Assembly: GCF_037327425.1 (NCBI RefSeq)
Contig: NZ_CP147846.1
Span: forward strand, 4,340,001-4,404,000
Direction: 5' to 3'
Source of the DNA: Rhodococcus sovatensis
GTDB lineage: Bacteria; Actinomycetota; Actinomycetes; Mycobacteriales; Mycobacteriaceae
DNA: 64,000 nt
Shown here: positions 27,103 through 35,705 of the stretch, in pieces
Layout: the number at the start of each line of letters is the position of its first letter
Numbering within the stretch: position 1 is the first letter of the stretch
Made by a program: the position numbers and the translations under genes
Notes under the pieces: generated by a model
Databases searched by the model: none
What the model saw: only the letters and a program-made list of their open reading frames with translations
What the model was told of the DNA's origin: nothing

Positions 27103-27825
27103 GTGAACACGCTCGTCGTTCAGGAGCTCCCCGATCGTGTGGTCGTCACCCTCGCGCGAGAGAAACAGCGCAATGCCATCGACGCGGAGATGATCGGCGA
27201 ACTACACGAGGTGTGCGGACTCGTCGAGCAGAATCCTCGCGTTCTCGTGATCAGCGGGAAGGGTGAGCACTTCGCGGGCGGTGCCGATATCAACGAGCTG
27301 CGGGCACGGACGCGAGACGACGCTCTGCGCGGCATCAACCGCAACCTGTTCGACCGAGTCGCCTCCCTCCCCCTGCCGACGATCGCAGCGATCCGGGGAT
27401 ACGCACTCGGCGGCGGAGCTGAACTGTCCTACGCGTGCGATATCAGAATCGTCTCGCCGACAGCCATTTTCGGCAATCCCGAGCCAGGGCTCGGGATCAT
27501 GGCAGCGGCGGGCGCGAGCTACCGACTCCCGACACTCGTCGGCGTGTCCGTCGCCAAGCAGGTTCTACTCGGCGGCCGCATGCTCGACGCCGATGCCGCG
27601 CTCCGGTCTGGCCTGGCCATGGAGGTCGTCGACGACCCGCTGAACTCGGCGCACGCACTGGCGGACCGCATCGTGAGGCAGTCTCCGCTGGCGTTGAAGC
27701 TGACCAAGACCATTCTCGACGCACCGGGTTCACATCCGTGGGCCGACGACATCGCCCAAGCCGTGCTGTTCGAGACCGAGGACAAACAACGCCGCATGAC
27801 GGCATTCTTGGAGAAGACGAAATGA
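27103..27825 (+). CDS. paaF: enoyl-CoA hydratase (PaaF-like)
   Basis: The 240-residue crotonase-family protein has the oxyanion-hole segments 'GKGEHFAGGADINEL' and 'GYALGGGAELSYACDIRI', and the catalytic-Glu region 'FGNPEPGLGIMAAAG'. It should hydrate the 2,3-dehydroadipyl-CoA formed late in phenylacetate degradation. The start is GTG, with GAGG about 9 bp upstream. Its stop overlaps the next start. PaaF and PaaG can be hard to tell apart; the order and paralogue at 28670 suggest this assignment. Confidence 0.83.
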   Translation: MNTLVVQELPDRVVVTLAREKQRNAIDAEMIGELHEVCGLVEQNPRVLVISGKGEHFAGGADINELRARTRDDALRGINRNLFDRVASLPLPTIAAIRGYALGGGAELSYACDIRIVSPTAIFGNPEPGLGIMAAAGASYRLPTLVGVSVAKQVLLGGRMLDADAALRSGLAMEVVDDPLNSAHALADRIVRQSPLALKLTKTILDAPGSHPWADDIAQAVLFETEDKQRRMTAFLEKTK

Positions 27826-28673
27826 CAGTTCCTTCCACGGTGGCAGTGGTCGGTGGCGGCCGAATGGGTGCCGGTATCGCCCAGGTGTTCGCAGCCCTCG
27901 GCTCGACCGTCGTCATCGCCGAGGCCGCCGATCAGAAAGCTGCACTCGGCCGGGTTGCGACGGGACTCGACCGTGCGCACGAACGCGGCAAGCTCAGCGA
28001 GGATCCTGCGGTGATCCTTGCCCGAGTATCCACCGTCGCCGGGCCGACAGACCTCCCAGCCGATCTCGCCCTCGTCGTAGAAGCGGTTCCGGAAGTTCCC
28101 TCGCTCAAGGTCGAGGTCCTTGCTCTCGTCGAGAAGGTCGTCGGCCCCGAAACCGTGATCGCTTCGAACACGAGCTCCATCTCCATCGCCGAACTCGGAG
28201 CGGCACTGCAGGATCCGTCACGCTTCATCGGGATGCATTTCTTCAATCCCGTTCCGGTGTCGACACTGGTGGAGATCGTGCGAGCACCTGCGACCTCGCC
28301 GGCCGTCGTCGAGCAGGTTCGGGATTGGGTCTCATTGATGGGCAAGACCGAAGTCCTCGTCAACGACTCCCCCGGCTTCGCGACGAGTCGGCTCGGCGTC
28401 TGTCTCGGACTGGAAGCAATACGCATGCTGGAGGAGGGCGTCGCCGACGCCGAATCCATCGACCGAGCAATGGAACTCGGCTACAAGCATCCGATGGGTC
28501 CACTCCGGTCGACCGACCTGGTCGGACTCGACGTACGCCTGGCCATCGCCGAACACCTCGCCTCCACGCTCGGTGATCGATTCGCTCCACCGCAGCTCCT
28601 CCGCGACAAGGTCGCGCGCGGTGAGATCGGACGAAAGTCGGGCAAGGGATTCTACGATTGGACGAACGCATGA
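27822..28673 (+). CDS. paaH: 3-hydroxyacyl-CoA dehydrogenase (PaaH-like)
   Basis: This 283-residue protein has an NAD-binding Rossmann motif 'VVGGGRMGAGIAQVFAALG' at the N terminus. The family segments 'ASNTSSISIAELGAAL' and 'GMHFFNPVPVSTLVEIV' (with the catalytic His) follow, then a C-terminal helical domain with 'MELGYKHPMGPLRSTDLVGL'. It oxidises 3-hydroxyadipyl-CoA. It overlaps both neighbours by 4 bp. No thiolase (PaaJ) is present in the window, so that last step must be encoded elsewhere. Confidence 0.9.
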   Translation: MTVPSTVAVVGGGRMGAGIAQVFAALGSTVVIAEAADQKAALGRVATGLDRAHERGKLSEDPAVILARVSTVAGPTDLPADLALVVEAVPEVPSLKVEVLALVEKVVGPETVIASNTSSISIAELGAALQDPSRFIGMHFFNPVPVSTLVEIVRAPATSPAVVEQVRDWVSLMGKTEVLVNDSPGFATSRLGVCLGLEAIRMLEEGVADAESIDRAMELGYKHPMGPLRSTDLVGLDVRLAIAEHLASTLGDRFAPPQLLRDKVARGEIGRKSGKGFYDWTNA

Positions 28674-29428
28674 CAGTACGACTGAACATCACCGACGGAC
28701 TGGCGATCATCACCCTGCAGCGCTCCGCGTTGGACATCGCGACCAAGGTCGCCTTCCAGGAAGCCATCGACGGGGCGGTGGGGGTCCGAGCCGTTCTCAT
28801 CACAGCCGAGGGCAAGAACTTCTGCGTCGGACAGGATCTCGGCGAGCACGTCGGTGCGCTCGAGGCGGATCCTGCCACCGCGATGGACACCGTGGCAGTG
28901 CACTACAACCCGCTGATCCGTTCGCTACGGGAACTCTCGGTACCGGTCGTCGTTGCCGTGCCGGGAGCCTGCGTCGGCGCGGGCCTCGGGATCGCACTGG
29001 CCGCGGACATTCGCGTCGCGGGGACCAAGTCGTCGTTCGCGACGGCATTCACCGGCATCGGGTTGGCCAGTGACTCGGGCCTAAGCTACGCGCTGGTCGA
29101 GGCGCTGGGCAGCAGCCGAGCCGTCGGGCTCATGCTGCTCGGCGACAAGGTGACCGCCGAGCAGGCGCTGGAATGGGGCCTGGTCCATCGCGTCGTGCCC
29201 GACGACGAGGTCCTCGGCGTCGCCGAGACGCTCGCCAGGAAGCTGGCAGCCGGGCCTACCGAGGCGTATCGCCAGGTCAAGTCCCTGGTCCGCGCCTCGG
29301 CGTCGGGCCTGTTCGACGCGCTGGATCGGGAATCTGCGGCACAGAAGCACCTCGGGCAGACAGCCGATCACAAAGCTGCCGTCGATGCGTTCCTGGCGAA
29401 GGAAAAGCCGGTGTTCTCGGGACGCTAG
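28670..29428 (+). CDS. paaG: ring-1,2-epoxyphenylacetyl-CoA isomerase (PaaG-like crotonase)
   Basis: This 252-residue crotonase-family protein has 'EGKNFCVGQDLGEHVG' and 'GACVGAGLGIALAADIRV' oxyanion segments, an Asp in 'GLASDSGLSYALVEALG' and a C-terminal helix. PaaG turns the ring epoxide into the oxepin. The Asp-containing segment, rather than Glu, fits the isomerase subgroup. The ATG at 28670 overlaps the PaaH stop; a longer form from 28658 is less likely. A palindromic repeat follows the gene. Confidence 0.85.
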   Translation: MTVRLNITDGLAIITLQRSALDIATKVAFQEAIDGAVGVRAVLITAEGKNFCVGQDLGEHVGALEADPATAMDTVAVHYNPLIRSLRELSVPVVVAVPGACVGAGLGIALAADIRVAGTKSSFATAFTGIGLASDSGLSYALVEALGSSRAVGLMLLGDKVTAEQALEWGLVHRVVPDDEVLGVAETLARKLAAGPTEAYRQVKSLVRASASGLFDALDRESAAQKHLGQTADHKAAVDAFLAKEKPVFSGR

Positions 29429-29485
29429 GCCGCCCTCGTAGTGCGCGAGGGCTCCGCCCTCAGTCTCACGCGAGGGCTCCGCCCT

Positions 29486-29531
29486 CAGTGGCACGGTTAT
29501 GCGCGCCCCTGTGCACTTAACCGCGCCACTG
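29486..29531. repeat. 46-bp palindromic element, copy 3
   Basis: CAGTGGCACGGTTA pairs with TTAACCGCGCCACTG across a G+C-rich centre. It lies between paaG (end 29428) and paaA (start 29616). The left outer flank, GCGAGGGCTCCGCCCTCAGT, is itself tandemly duplicated (29445-29464 and 29470-29489). The 187-bp gap otherwise contains only the PaaR-like site. Confidence 0.9.
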
Positions 29532-29585
29532 GGGGCGGAGCCCCCACCTTGTGCCCCGAGTCACTTCCGTGCATACTTGTTACCA

Positions 29586-29599
29586 ACCGATCATTCGGT
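29586..29599. promoter_or_regulatory. PaaR-like operator, site D (paaA)
   Basis: ACCGATCATTCGGT followed by AATGA lies 17 bp upstream of the paaA start. It fits the ACCG-N6-CGGT pattern of the other three sites. It would repress the paaABCDEK operon in the absence of phenylacetyl-CoA. Confidence 0.65.
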
Positions 29600-29615
29600 A
29601 ATGAAAGTAGGATCT

Positions 29616-30554
29616 ATGACCACGTCAAATGCCCTGGAACCACTACAGGAAACTTTCGACGCGACCATCGCCTCCGAGCAACGAGTCGAGCCGCGGGACT
29701 GGATGCCGGACGGCTATCGCAAGTCGCTCATCCGTCAGATCGCCCAGCACGCGCACTCCGAGATCATCGGCATGCAGCCAGAGGGCAACTGGCTCACTCG
29801 CGCGCCGTCGCTGCGCCGCAAGGCAATTCTGATGGCCAAGGTCCAGGACGAAGCGGGCCACGGCCTGTACCTGTACTCCGCCGCCGAGACCCTGGGAGCG
29901 GATCGTGCGGACTTGACGGACAAGCTCATCGAGGGCAAGCAGAAGTACTCCTCGATCTTCAACTACCCGACCCTGACCTATGCGGACGTCGGCACCATCG
30001 GTTGGCTCGTCGACGGCGCCGCGATCTGCAATCAGGTGCCCCTGTGCCGCAGCAGCTTCGGACCCTACGCACGCGCGATGATCCGCGTCTGCAAGGAGGA
30101 GTCCTTCCACCAACGCCAGGGGTACGAGCTGCTCGCGACGATGATGCGCGGCACCGACGAGCAGCGCGCGATGGTGCAGGAATCGGTGAACCGCTGGTGG
30201 TGGCCTGCACTGATGATGTTCGGCCCTCCCGACGACGAGTCCCCCAACACCGAGCAGTCCATGAAGTGGGGCATCAAGCGCCACACCAACGACGAGCTTC
30301 GCCAACGCTTCGTCGACATGTCCATCCCGCAGGCCGAAGCACTCGGGGTCACCTTCCCCGATCCGGACCTGAAGTGGAACGACGAGCGCAAATCCTACGA
30401 CTTCGGCGAACCCGACTGGTCCGAGTTCATGCAGGTGATCAAGGGTAACGGCGCATCCAACGTCGAACGTCTTGCCAATCGCCGGGCAGCGCACGAAGAC
30501 GGCACGTGGGTGCGCGAGGCCGCGACCGCTTTTGCCGAAAGGAATGCGTCATGA
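29616..30554 (+). CDS. paaA: phenylacetyl-CoA 1,2-epoxidase subunit PaaA
   Basis: This 312-residue ferritin-like protein is the catalytic subunit of the multicomponent epoxidase. The di-iron E-x-x-H motifs are visible in 'QDEAGHGLYLY' and 'KEESFHQRQGYELL'. It attacks the ring of phenylacetyl-CoA with O2, using electrons from PaaE. The ATG at 29616 directly follows the PaaR-like site. Its stop overlaps paaB. Length is normal. Confidence 0.96.
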   Translation: MTTSNALEPLQETFDATIASEQRVEPRDWMPDGYRKSLIRQIAQHAHSEIIGMQPEGNWLTRAPSLRRKAILMAKVQDEAGHGLYLYSAAETLGADRADLTDKLIEGKQKYSSIFNYPTLTYADVGTIGWLVDGAAICNQVPLCRSSFGPYARAMIRVCKEESFHQRQGYELLATMMRGTDEQRAMVQESVNRWWWPALMMFGPPDDESPNTEQSMKWGIKRHTNDELRQRFVDMSIPQAEALGVTFPDPDLKWNDERKSYDFGEPDWSEFMQVIKGNGASNVERLANRRAAHEDGTWVREAATAFAERNAS

Positions 30555-30913
30555 GTCAGTTCACTGCCGAGGGCGGCCACGGTGCCGTTCCGACCGAGAA
30601 CGTGCCCGTCGAGCCGACAAAGTTTGCAGTAAAGGCTGATTGGCCCCTGTACGAGGTCTTCCTGCGCGGCAAGCGCGGACTGAATCACGTGCACGTCGGA
30701 TCCCTGCACGCTGCCGACGACAAGATGGCGTTGCGTCACGCACGCGACGTCTACACCCGCCGCAACGAGGGCGTCAGCATCTGGGTAGTGAAGTCCAACT
30801 CGATCGTCGCCTCCTCGCCCTCGGAGAAGGACCCGTTCTTCGCCCCGAGCGGAGACAAGGTGTACCGACACCCGACGTTCTACGAGATCCCCGACAACGT
30901 TCCCCACATGTAA
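30551..30913 (+). CDS. paaB: phenylacetyl-CoA epoxidase subunit PaaB
   Basis: The 120-residue protein contains the PaaB core 'WPLYEVFLRGKRGLNHVHVG' and 'ALRHARDVYTRRNEG'. An N-terminal extension of about 25 residues makes it longer than the roughly 95-residue E. coli protein. PaaB bridges PaaAC dimers and is needed for activity. The start overlaps the paaA stop by 4 bp. Confidence 0.95.
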   Translation: MSQFTAEGGHGAVPTENVPVEPTKFAVKADWPLYEVFLRGKRGLNHVHVGSLHAADDKMALRHARDVYTRRNEGVSIWVVKSNSIVASSPSEKDPFFAPSGDKVYRHPTFYEIPDNVPHM

Positions 30914-30925
30914 GGCCTGATACCC

Positions 30926-31843
30926 ATGACTGATCACGACAACGCCTACGACGGCCTCGTCAACGAAGATACACACGGGCAGTGGGCATTCGGGACGAGC
31001 TTCGACGACCCACTTGCCGGCGTCGACACCACCGTCCCCGACGACGTCGACCTCGAGGCCCTGGCTGCGTACTGCCTCATGCTCGGCGACGATGCGCTGA
31101 TCAGCTCACAGCGCCTTGCCCAGTGGAGCACCCGCGCACCGGAACTCGAAGAGGAAGTCGCGCTGGCGAACGTCGGACTCGACCTACTCGGGCAGGCCCG
31201 GTTGCTTCTGGCGCGCGCTGCGGCCGCAGACTGCACAGTGGTCCCGTACGTCTCCGAGACCTCCCCCGCACCGCCGGAGGACGCACTTGCGTTCTTCCGC
31301 GACGAAGCAGACTTCCGCAACGTACGTCTCACCGAACTCGACAACGGCGACTTCGCAAAGTCGCAGGTTCGCCTGTTGGTGTTCTCGACGTGGCGCTTGG
31401 CCGTGTTCACCAGGCTCCGCGTCTCACGTGATCCGGTCCTCGCCGCCGTCGCGGACAAGGGCGTCAAAGAACTGACGTACCACCGCGACTACGCGGCTCG
31501 CTGGGTCGTGACGCTGGGCTGCGGAACCGACGAATCGAGACGACGGGTTCACGACGCCATCGCGCGGGTCTGGCCGTACGTGTCCGAGCTGTTCGTCCCC
31601 ACCGACGAGGAGATCGCGCTCGCGCAGGCGGGCGTTGCCGTCGACCCCCGCGATGTGCGTGAAGAGTTCGATTCCGTGCTCGCTCAGGTTCTGCACGCGG
31701 CAGAATTGGAAGCGCCGGACGGCAAGGCCGTCGGGACGATCGGCGGCCGCGGCGGTCGGCGCGGAATCCACACCGAAGCGTTCGGGCCGCTGATCGCGGA
31801 AATGCAGGTCGTGGCGCGAGCGCATCCGGAGGGAGTCTGGTGA
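30926..31843 (+). CDS. paaC: phenylacetyl-CoA epoxidase structural subunit PaaC
   Basis: This 305-residue ferritin-like protein pairs with PaaA but is structural. Helical segments 'ALANVGLDLLGQARLLLARA' and 'ELTYHRDYAARWVVTLGCGT' are characteristic. It lies 12 bp after paaB and overlaps paaD by 4 bp, whose start is GTG. Confidence 0.94.
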   Translation: MTDHDNAYDGLVNEDTHGQWAFGTSFDDPLAGVDTTVPDDVDLEALAAYCLMLGDDALISSQRLAQWSTRAPELEEEVALANVGLDLLGQARLLLARAAAADCTVVPYVSETSPAPPEDALAFFRDEADFRNVRLTELDNGDFAKSQVRLLVFSTWRLAVFTRLRVSRDPVLAAVADKGVKELTYHRDYAARWVVTLGCGTDESRRRVHDAIARVWPYVSELFVPTDEEIALAQAGVAVDPRDVREEFDSVLAQVLHAAELEAPDGKAVGTIGGRGGRRGIHTEAFGPLIAEMQVVARAHPEGVW

Positions 31844-32346
31844 CCACACTCGAAAGGACCGCGCGCGAGATCGCTGCCACGGTCATGGATCCCGAGATGC
31901 CGTTGCTCACGCTCGACGACCTCGGCGTCCTGCGTGACGTCGAAGAGCGCGCAGACGGCAGCATTCTCGTCACCATCACTCCCACCTACTCGGGATGCCC
32001 GGCGATGGCGACGATGCGTGACGACATCGAACACACGCTGCACGACAACGGCTACTCGGATGTCGAAATCGTCACCAGCTTGACCCCCGCCTGGAGCACC
32101 GACTGGATTTCCGCGGAGGGTCTGCGCAAACTCCGTGAATCCGGTTACTCGACACCCGGCCCTGCCCCCACCCGCACGAGCGGTCCGGTCCCGTTGACCC
32201 TGACGGTCAAACCCCGGCACATCGCGTGCCCACAGTGCGGTTCGACGAAAACACACTTGACCTCGGAATTCGGTGCCACTCTGTGCAAAGCCCAATACCG
32301 ATGCGGCAGCTGCCTCGAGCCCTTCGACCATGTGAAGGAGATCTGA
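31840..32346 (+). CDS. paaD: PaaD, Fe-S assembly-type factor of the epoxidase
   Basis: The 168-residue protein has an N-terminal DUF59/MIP18 domain ('VMDPEMPLLTLDDLGVLRDV', 'TPTYSGCPAM') and a C-terminal Cys-rich zinc-ribbon-like region ('CPQCGSTKT' and 'YRCGSCLEPF'). PaaD is thought to help mature the metal centres of the epoxidase system. It starts with GTG at 31840 and its stop overlaps the paaE ATG by one base. Confidence 0.93.
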   Translation: MTTLERTAREIAATVMDPEMPLLTLDDLGVLRDVEERADGSILVTITPTYSGCPAMATMRDDIEHTLHDNGYSDVEIVTSLTPAWSTDWISAEGLRKLRESGYSTPGPAPTRTSGPVPLTLTVKPRHIACPQCGSTKTHLTSEFGATLCKAQYRCGSCLEPFDHVKEI

Positions 32347-33440
32347 TGACTGTCACAGCCGACGCTGTCGCCACCTCGAACCGAAAGAAGGCGTTCCATA
32401 CGCTGACCGTCGCCGACGTCGAATCGCTGTGCGACGACGCCGTCGCCGTCACGTTCGACGTTCCGGAGCACCTGACTCACGAATTCGATTTCCGCCCGGG
32501 TCAATCCCTGATGCTCAGCCGCACGGTCGATGGCGTCGAACATCGGCGTTCGTACTCCATCTGCGCACCAGCAGGTACCCGCCCACGGGTCGGTGTGCGT
32601 GAAGTCAGCGACGGACTCTTCTCCTCCTGGCTCGTCCACGACGTCAGAGCCGGCGATCGCATCGACGTCCAGGGTCCGAGCGGCACCTTTCACGCAGATC
32701 CGGCAGTGGCCGGCAGGCACGTTCTCATCGCTGCAGGTTCCGGCATCACCCCGATGCTCTCCATCGCTGCGTCCGTTCTGGCGAACCCCGACGCAGAAGT
32801 CGTTCTGCTGTACGGCAACCGCCGCACACGCACGGTGATGTTCGCCGAGGAGATCGCAGACCTGAAAGACCAGTACGGCAGCAGGTTCGACGTCATCCAC
32901 GTCCTCTCTCGTGAGCCTCGCGAGGTCGAATTGTTCAGCGGTAGGCTCGATGCAGCGCGGCTACGCGACATCCTCGACACCGTGGTCCCGACGCCCGACA
33001 TCGACCACTTCTGGCTGTGCGGACCATTTGGGATGGTCACCGACGCGCAACAGGTACTCGGCGACCTCGGCGTCGACAAGAGCTGCATCCACCACGAATT
33101 GTTCTACGTGGACGACATACCGCCTCCGCAGGAGAAGCACCGCGAACCAGGCGTCATCGGCCCGAGCAGCGAGGTCACCATCGTCCTCGACGGGCGAAGC
33201 GTCACAGGCACACTCCCGCAGGACGAGTCGATTCTCGACTCCGCCGAGATGCTGCGCTCCGACCTCCCGTTCGCGTGCAAGGGCGGTGTCTGCGGCACCT
33301 GTCGCGCGAAGGTGACGTGCGGCGATGTGGACATGCGTCGCAACTACGCGCTCGAGGACAACGAGGTCGCTGCCGGCTTCGTCCTCACCTGTCAGACATT
33401 CCCACTCAGCGACACCGTCACCGTCGACTTCGACGCCTGA
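32346..33440 (+). CDS. paaE: phenylacetyl-CoA epoxidase reductase PaaE
   Basis: The 364-residue protein has an N-terminal FAD-binding domain ('HRRSYSICAPAGTRP'), a central NAD(P)-binding domain ('IAAGSGITPMLSIAASVL', 'LLYGNRRTRTVMF') and a C-terminal plant-type [2Fe-2S] domain. The last has 'CKGGVCGTCRAKV' and a final Cys in 'LTCQTFPL'. It transfers electrons from NADPH to PaaA. All four cluster cysteines are present. Confidence 0.95.
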   Translation: MTVTADAVATSNRKKAFHTLTVADVESLCDDAVAVTFDVPEHLTHEFDFRPGQSLMLSRTVDGVEHRRSYSICAPAGTRPRVGVREVSDGLFSSWLVHDVRAGDRIDVQGPSGTFHADPAVAGRHVLIAAGSGITPMLSIAASVLANPDAEVVLLYGNRRTRTVMFAEEIADLKDQYGSRFDVIHVLSREPREVELFSGRLDAARLRDILDTVVPTPDIDHFWLCGPFGMVTDAQQVLGDLGVDKSCIHHELFYVDDIPPPQEKHREPGVIGPSSEVTIVLDGRSVTGTLPQDESILDSAEMLRSDLPFACKGGVCGTCRAKVTCGDVDMRRNYALEDNEVAAGFVLTCQTFPLSDTVTVDFDA

Positions 33441-33458
33441 GACCGTAAGAGAGCAACC

Positions 33459-34766
33459 ATGACCAGTGTGCTGTCCGCCCCCACCGACACACCCGACATC
33501 GAATTCGCGTCGCGAGATCGCATTTCGGCACTTCAGCTCGAACGCCTCCAGTGGTCACTGAAGCACGCGTACGACAACGTGCCGCACTACCGAAAAGCGT
33601 TCGACGACGCGGGAGTTCACCCGACCGACCTGAAAGATCTCGCGGATCTGGCCAAGTTCCCGTTCACCACGAAGAAGGATCTACGCGAGAACTACCCGTT
33701 CGGGATGTTCGCGGTGCCGCAGGACAAGGTCTCGCGTATCCATGCGTCCTCGGGTACAACGGGAAGGCCGACCGTCGTCGGCTACACCGCGAACGACATC
33801 AGCAACTGGGCCGATCTCATCGCACGCAGCCTCCGTGCGGGTGGCGTCAAGCCGTCCGACAAAGTGCATGTCGCCTACGGATACGGTTTGTTCACCGGTG
33901 GTCTCGGTGCGCACTACGGCGCAGAACGATTGGGCTGCACCGTCATCCCGATGTCCGGCGGCATGACCGATCGCCAGATACAGCTCATCGAGGACTTCGA
34001 GCCCGACGCCATCATGGTCACACCGTCGTACATGCTCACGATCGTCGACGCGATGATCAAGAAGGGCATCGACCCGTCGAAGACGTCACTGCGGACCGGA
34101 GTATTCGGTGCCGAGCCCTGGACCGAGGAGATGCGCAAGGAGATCGAGAAGACCCTCGACATGGACGCCGTCGACATCTACGGCCTGTCCGAGGTCATGG
34201 GACCCGGCGTCGCAATGGAATGCGTCGAAACCAAGGACGGACTGCACATCTGGGAGGATCATTTCTACCCGGAGGTCATCGACCCGGTGACCGGAGAAGT
34301 TCTTCCCGACGGTGAGGAGGGTGAGTTGGTCTTCACTTCTCTGTCGAAGGAAGCGATGCCCATCATCCGCTACCGGACCCGCGACCTGACGCGTTTGCTT
34401 CCAGGAACCGCGCGCACGATGCGTCGCATGCAGAAGGTCACCGGCCGCACCGACGACATGATCATCCTGCGTGGGGTGAATCTGTTCCCCACGCAGATCG
34501 AAGAGCTCATACTGACGGTTCCCGCACTGGCCCCTCAATTTCAGTGCGTGCTCACCCGCGCGGGCCGAATGGACTCGTTGACAGTACTCGTCGAGGCTCG
34601 TCCGGGTGCCTCACCAGAGGTCCATCCGGTTGCCGAAGCAACACTGAAGAAGCTGGTCAAGGACCGGATCGGGGTCAGCGTCCAAGTCGACGTCGTGGCG
34701 CCCGCCGCACTCGAACGTTCCATCGGCAAGGCGCGACGCCTGATCGACAACCGACCGTCTACGTGA
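33459..34766 (+). CDS. paaK: phenylacetate-CoA ligase PaaK
   Basis: The 435-residue adenylate-forming enzyme has the P-loop 'ASSGTTGRPTVVGYT', the 'DIYGLSEVMGPGVAME' motif and a C-terminal AMP-binding domain with 'GRTDDMIILRGVNLFPTQIEE'. It activates phenylacetate to phenylacetyl-CoA with ATP. It follows paaE by 18 bp. It links the nitrilase product (phenylacetate) from the neighbouring cluster to the epoxidase. Confidence 0.96.
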   Translation: MTSVLSAPTDTPDIEFASRDRISALQLERLQWSLKHAYDNVPHYRKAFDDAGVHPTDLKDLADLAKFPFTTKKDLRENYPFGMFAVPQDKVSRIHASSGTTGRPTVVGYTANDISNWADLIARSLRAGGVKPSDKVHVAYGYGLFTGGLGAHYGAERLGCTVIPMSGGMTDRQIQLIEDFEPDAIMVTPSYMLTIVDAMIKKGIDPSKTSLRTGVFGAEPWTEEMRKEIEKTLDMDAVDIYGLSEVMGPGVAMECVETKDGLHIWEDHFYPEVIDPVTGEVLPDGEEGELVFTSLSKEAMPIIRYRTRDLTRLLPGTARTMRRMQKVTGRTDDMIILRGVNLFPTQIEELILTVPALAPQFQCVLTRAGRMDSLTVLVEARPGASPEVHPVAEATLKKLVKDRIGVSVQVDVVAPAALERSIGKARRLIDNRPST

Positions 34767-34777
34767 GGTGACCTGAG

Positions 34778-35683
34778 GTGGCAGAGGACTTCGAGCGTTG
34801 GCGGGATTCCGTTTCGACGGCGTTCGTGCCGCTCGACGTCGTCTCCACCGGTTCGTCGTTGTTCGAGGGTGGGCTGTGCTCGTCGACGCTCGGCGCGATG
34901 CAACTGAGCGAGGTAGCTGGGTGCGAAGTCGACGTTCGACGTACGCGCGCGACGATCAAGCGCGCCGATCCTGGTCTGATCAAGGTGGGCCTGCAGGTGA
35001 CCGGGCACGGCGTCGTCGCTCAACGTGACCGGCAGGCAGTTCTCGCACCGGGCGACTTCGCCGTCTATGACACCAGCGAACCGTACGACCTCCACTTCGG
35101 CGAGACGTTCTCGATGTTCGTTCTGATGTTTCCGCGAGATCTGTTGCGCATGGGATCTCGCGATCTCTCAACCGTGTCGGCGCGAAGAATCCACGGCGAT
35201 CGAGGGGTCGGGGCGTTGGTCTCGCCATTTCTGGCTGGGCTGCGACGCGGACTCGTCTCCGACACGCTACCGACCAGTCCGAAGATCGAGGATGCCGTGC
35301 TCGATCTGCTGCGGGCAGCACTCGACGACGCAGCGCCGCATCAGGGACCCGCTGCGACGCTGCTGATGGAAGCAAGATCGGTCATCGAGAACAGGCTAGG
35401 GGAACCGAATCTGACGACGGCGACGATGGCTGCGCACTTGCATATCTCGACGCGCTATCTGCAGAAGCTCTTCGAATCCGACGGTTGCACCGTCGCAGGT
35501 TGGATCCGGTCCCGAAGGCTCGAGAAGTGCCATCGCGATCTCGTGGATCCACGATTGGAACAGCAGAGCATCGGAACGATCTGTGCCCGACACGGTTTGA
35601 TCGACTCGTCGAGCTTCTCGAAGCTGTTCAAAGATGCTTACGGAATGTCACCCCGCGCCCATCGCGCCACCCGTGCACCCTAG
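34778..35683 (+). CDS. AraC-family transcriptional regulator, FeaR/OxdR-like (first)
   Basis: The 301-residue protein has an AraC-binding-like N-terminal domain ('LAPGDFAVYDTSEPYDLHF') and a C-terminal double helix-turn-helix ('NLTTATMAAHLHISTRYLQKLF' region, then 'FKDAYGMSPRAHR'). The start is GTG at 34778, 11 bp after paaK, so it may be co-transcribed. The N-terminal motif is shared with the regulator at 40630. It could activate the aldehyde/alcohol dehydrogenase genes that converge on it or the paa operon itself. Confidence 0.88.
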   Translation: MAEDFERWRDSVSTAFVPLDVVSTGSSLFEGGLCSSTLGAMQLSEVAGCEVDVRRTRATIKRADPGLIKVGLQVTGHGVVAQRDRQAVLAPGDFAVYDTSEPYDLHFGETFSMFVLMFPRDLLRMGSRDLSTVSARRIHGDRGVGALVSPFLAGLRRGLVSDTLPTSPKIEDAVLDLLRAALDDAAPHQGPAATLLMEARSVIENRLGEPNLTTATMAAHLHISTRYLQKLFESDGCTVAGWIRSRRLEKCHRDLVDPRLEQQSIGTICARHGLIDSSSFSKLFKDAYGMSPRAHRATRAP

Positions 35684-35697
35684 CGTGCACGGGTGGC
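35666..35697. terminator. hairpin between convergent genes
   Basis: GCCACCCGTGCA and TGCACGGGTGGC form a perfect 12-bp stem with an 8-base loop that contains the stop codon of the AraC gene. There is no T-run. It lies between the convergent AraC and aldehyde dehydrogenase genes and is a likely bidirectional terminator. Confidence 0.65.
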
Positions 35698-35705
35698 CAG
35701 AGTCT

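Noticed and set aside
27068..27106. Twelve-codon GTG frame upstream of the paaF-like gene as a leader peptide
   Set aside because: It has no tell-tale residue run or attenuator hairpin, and short frames like this are common in G+C-rich DNA.
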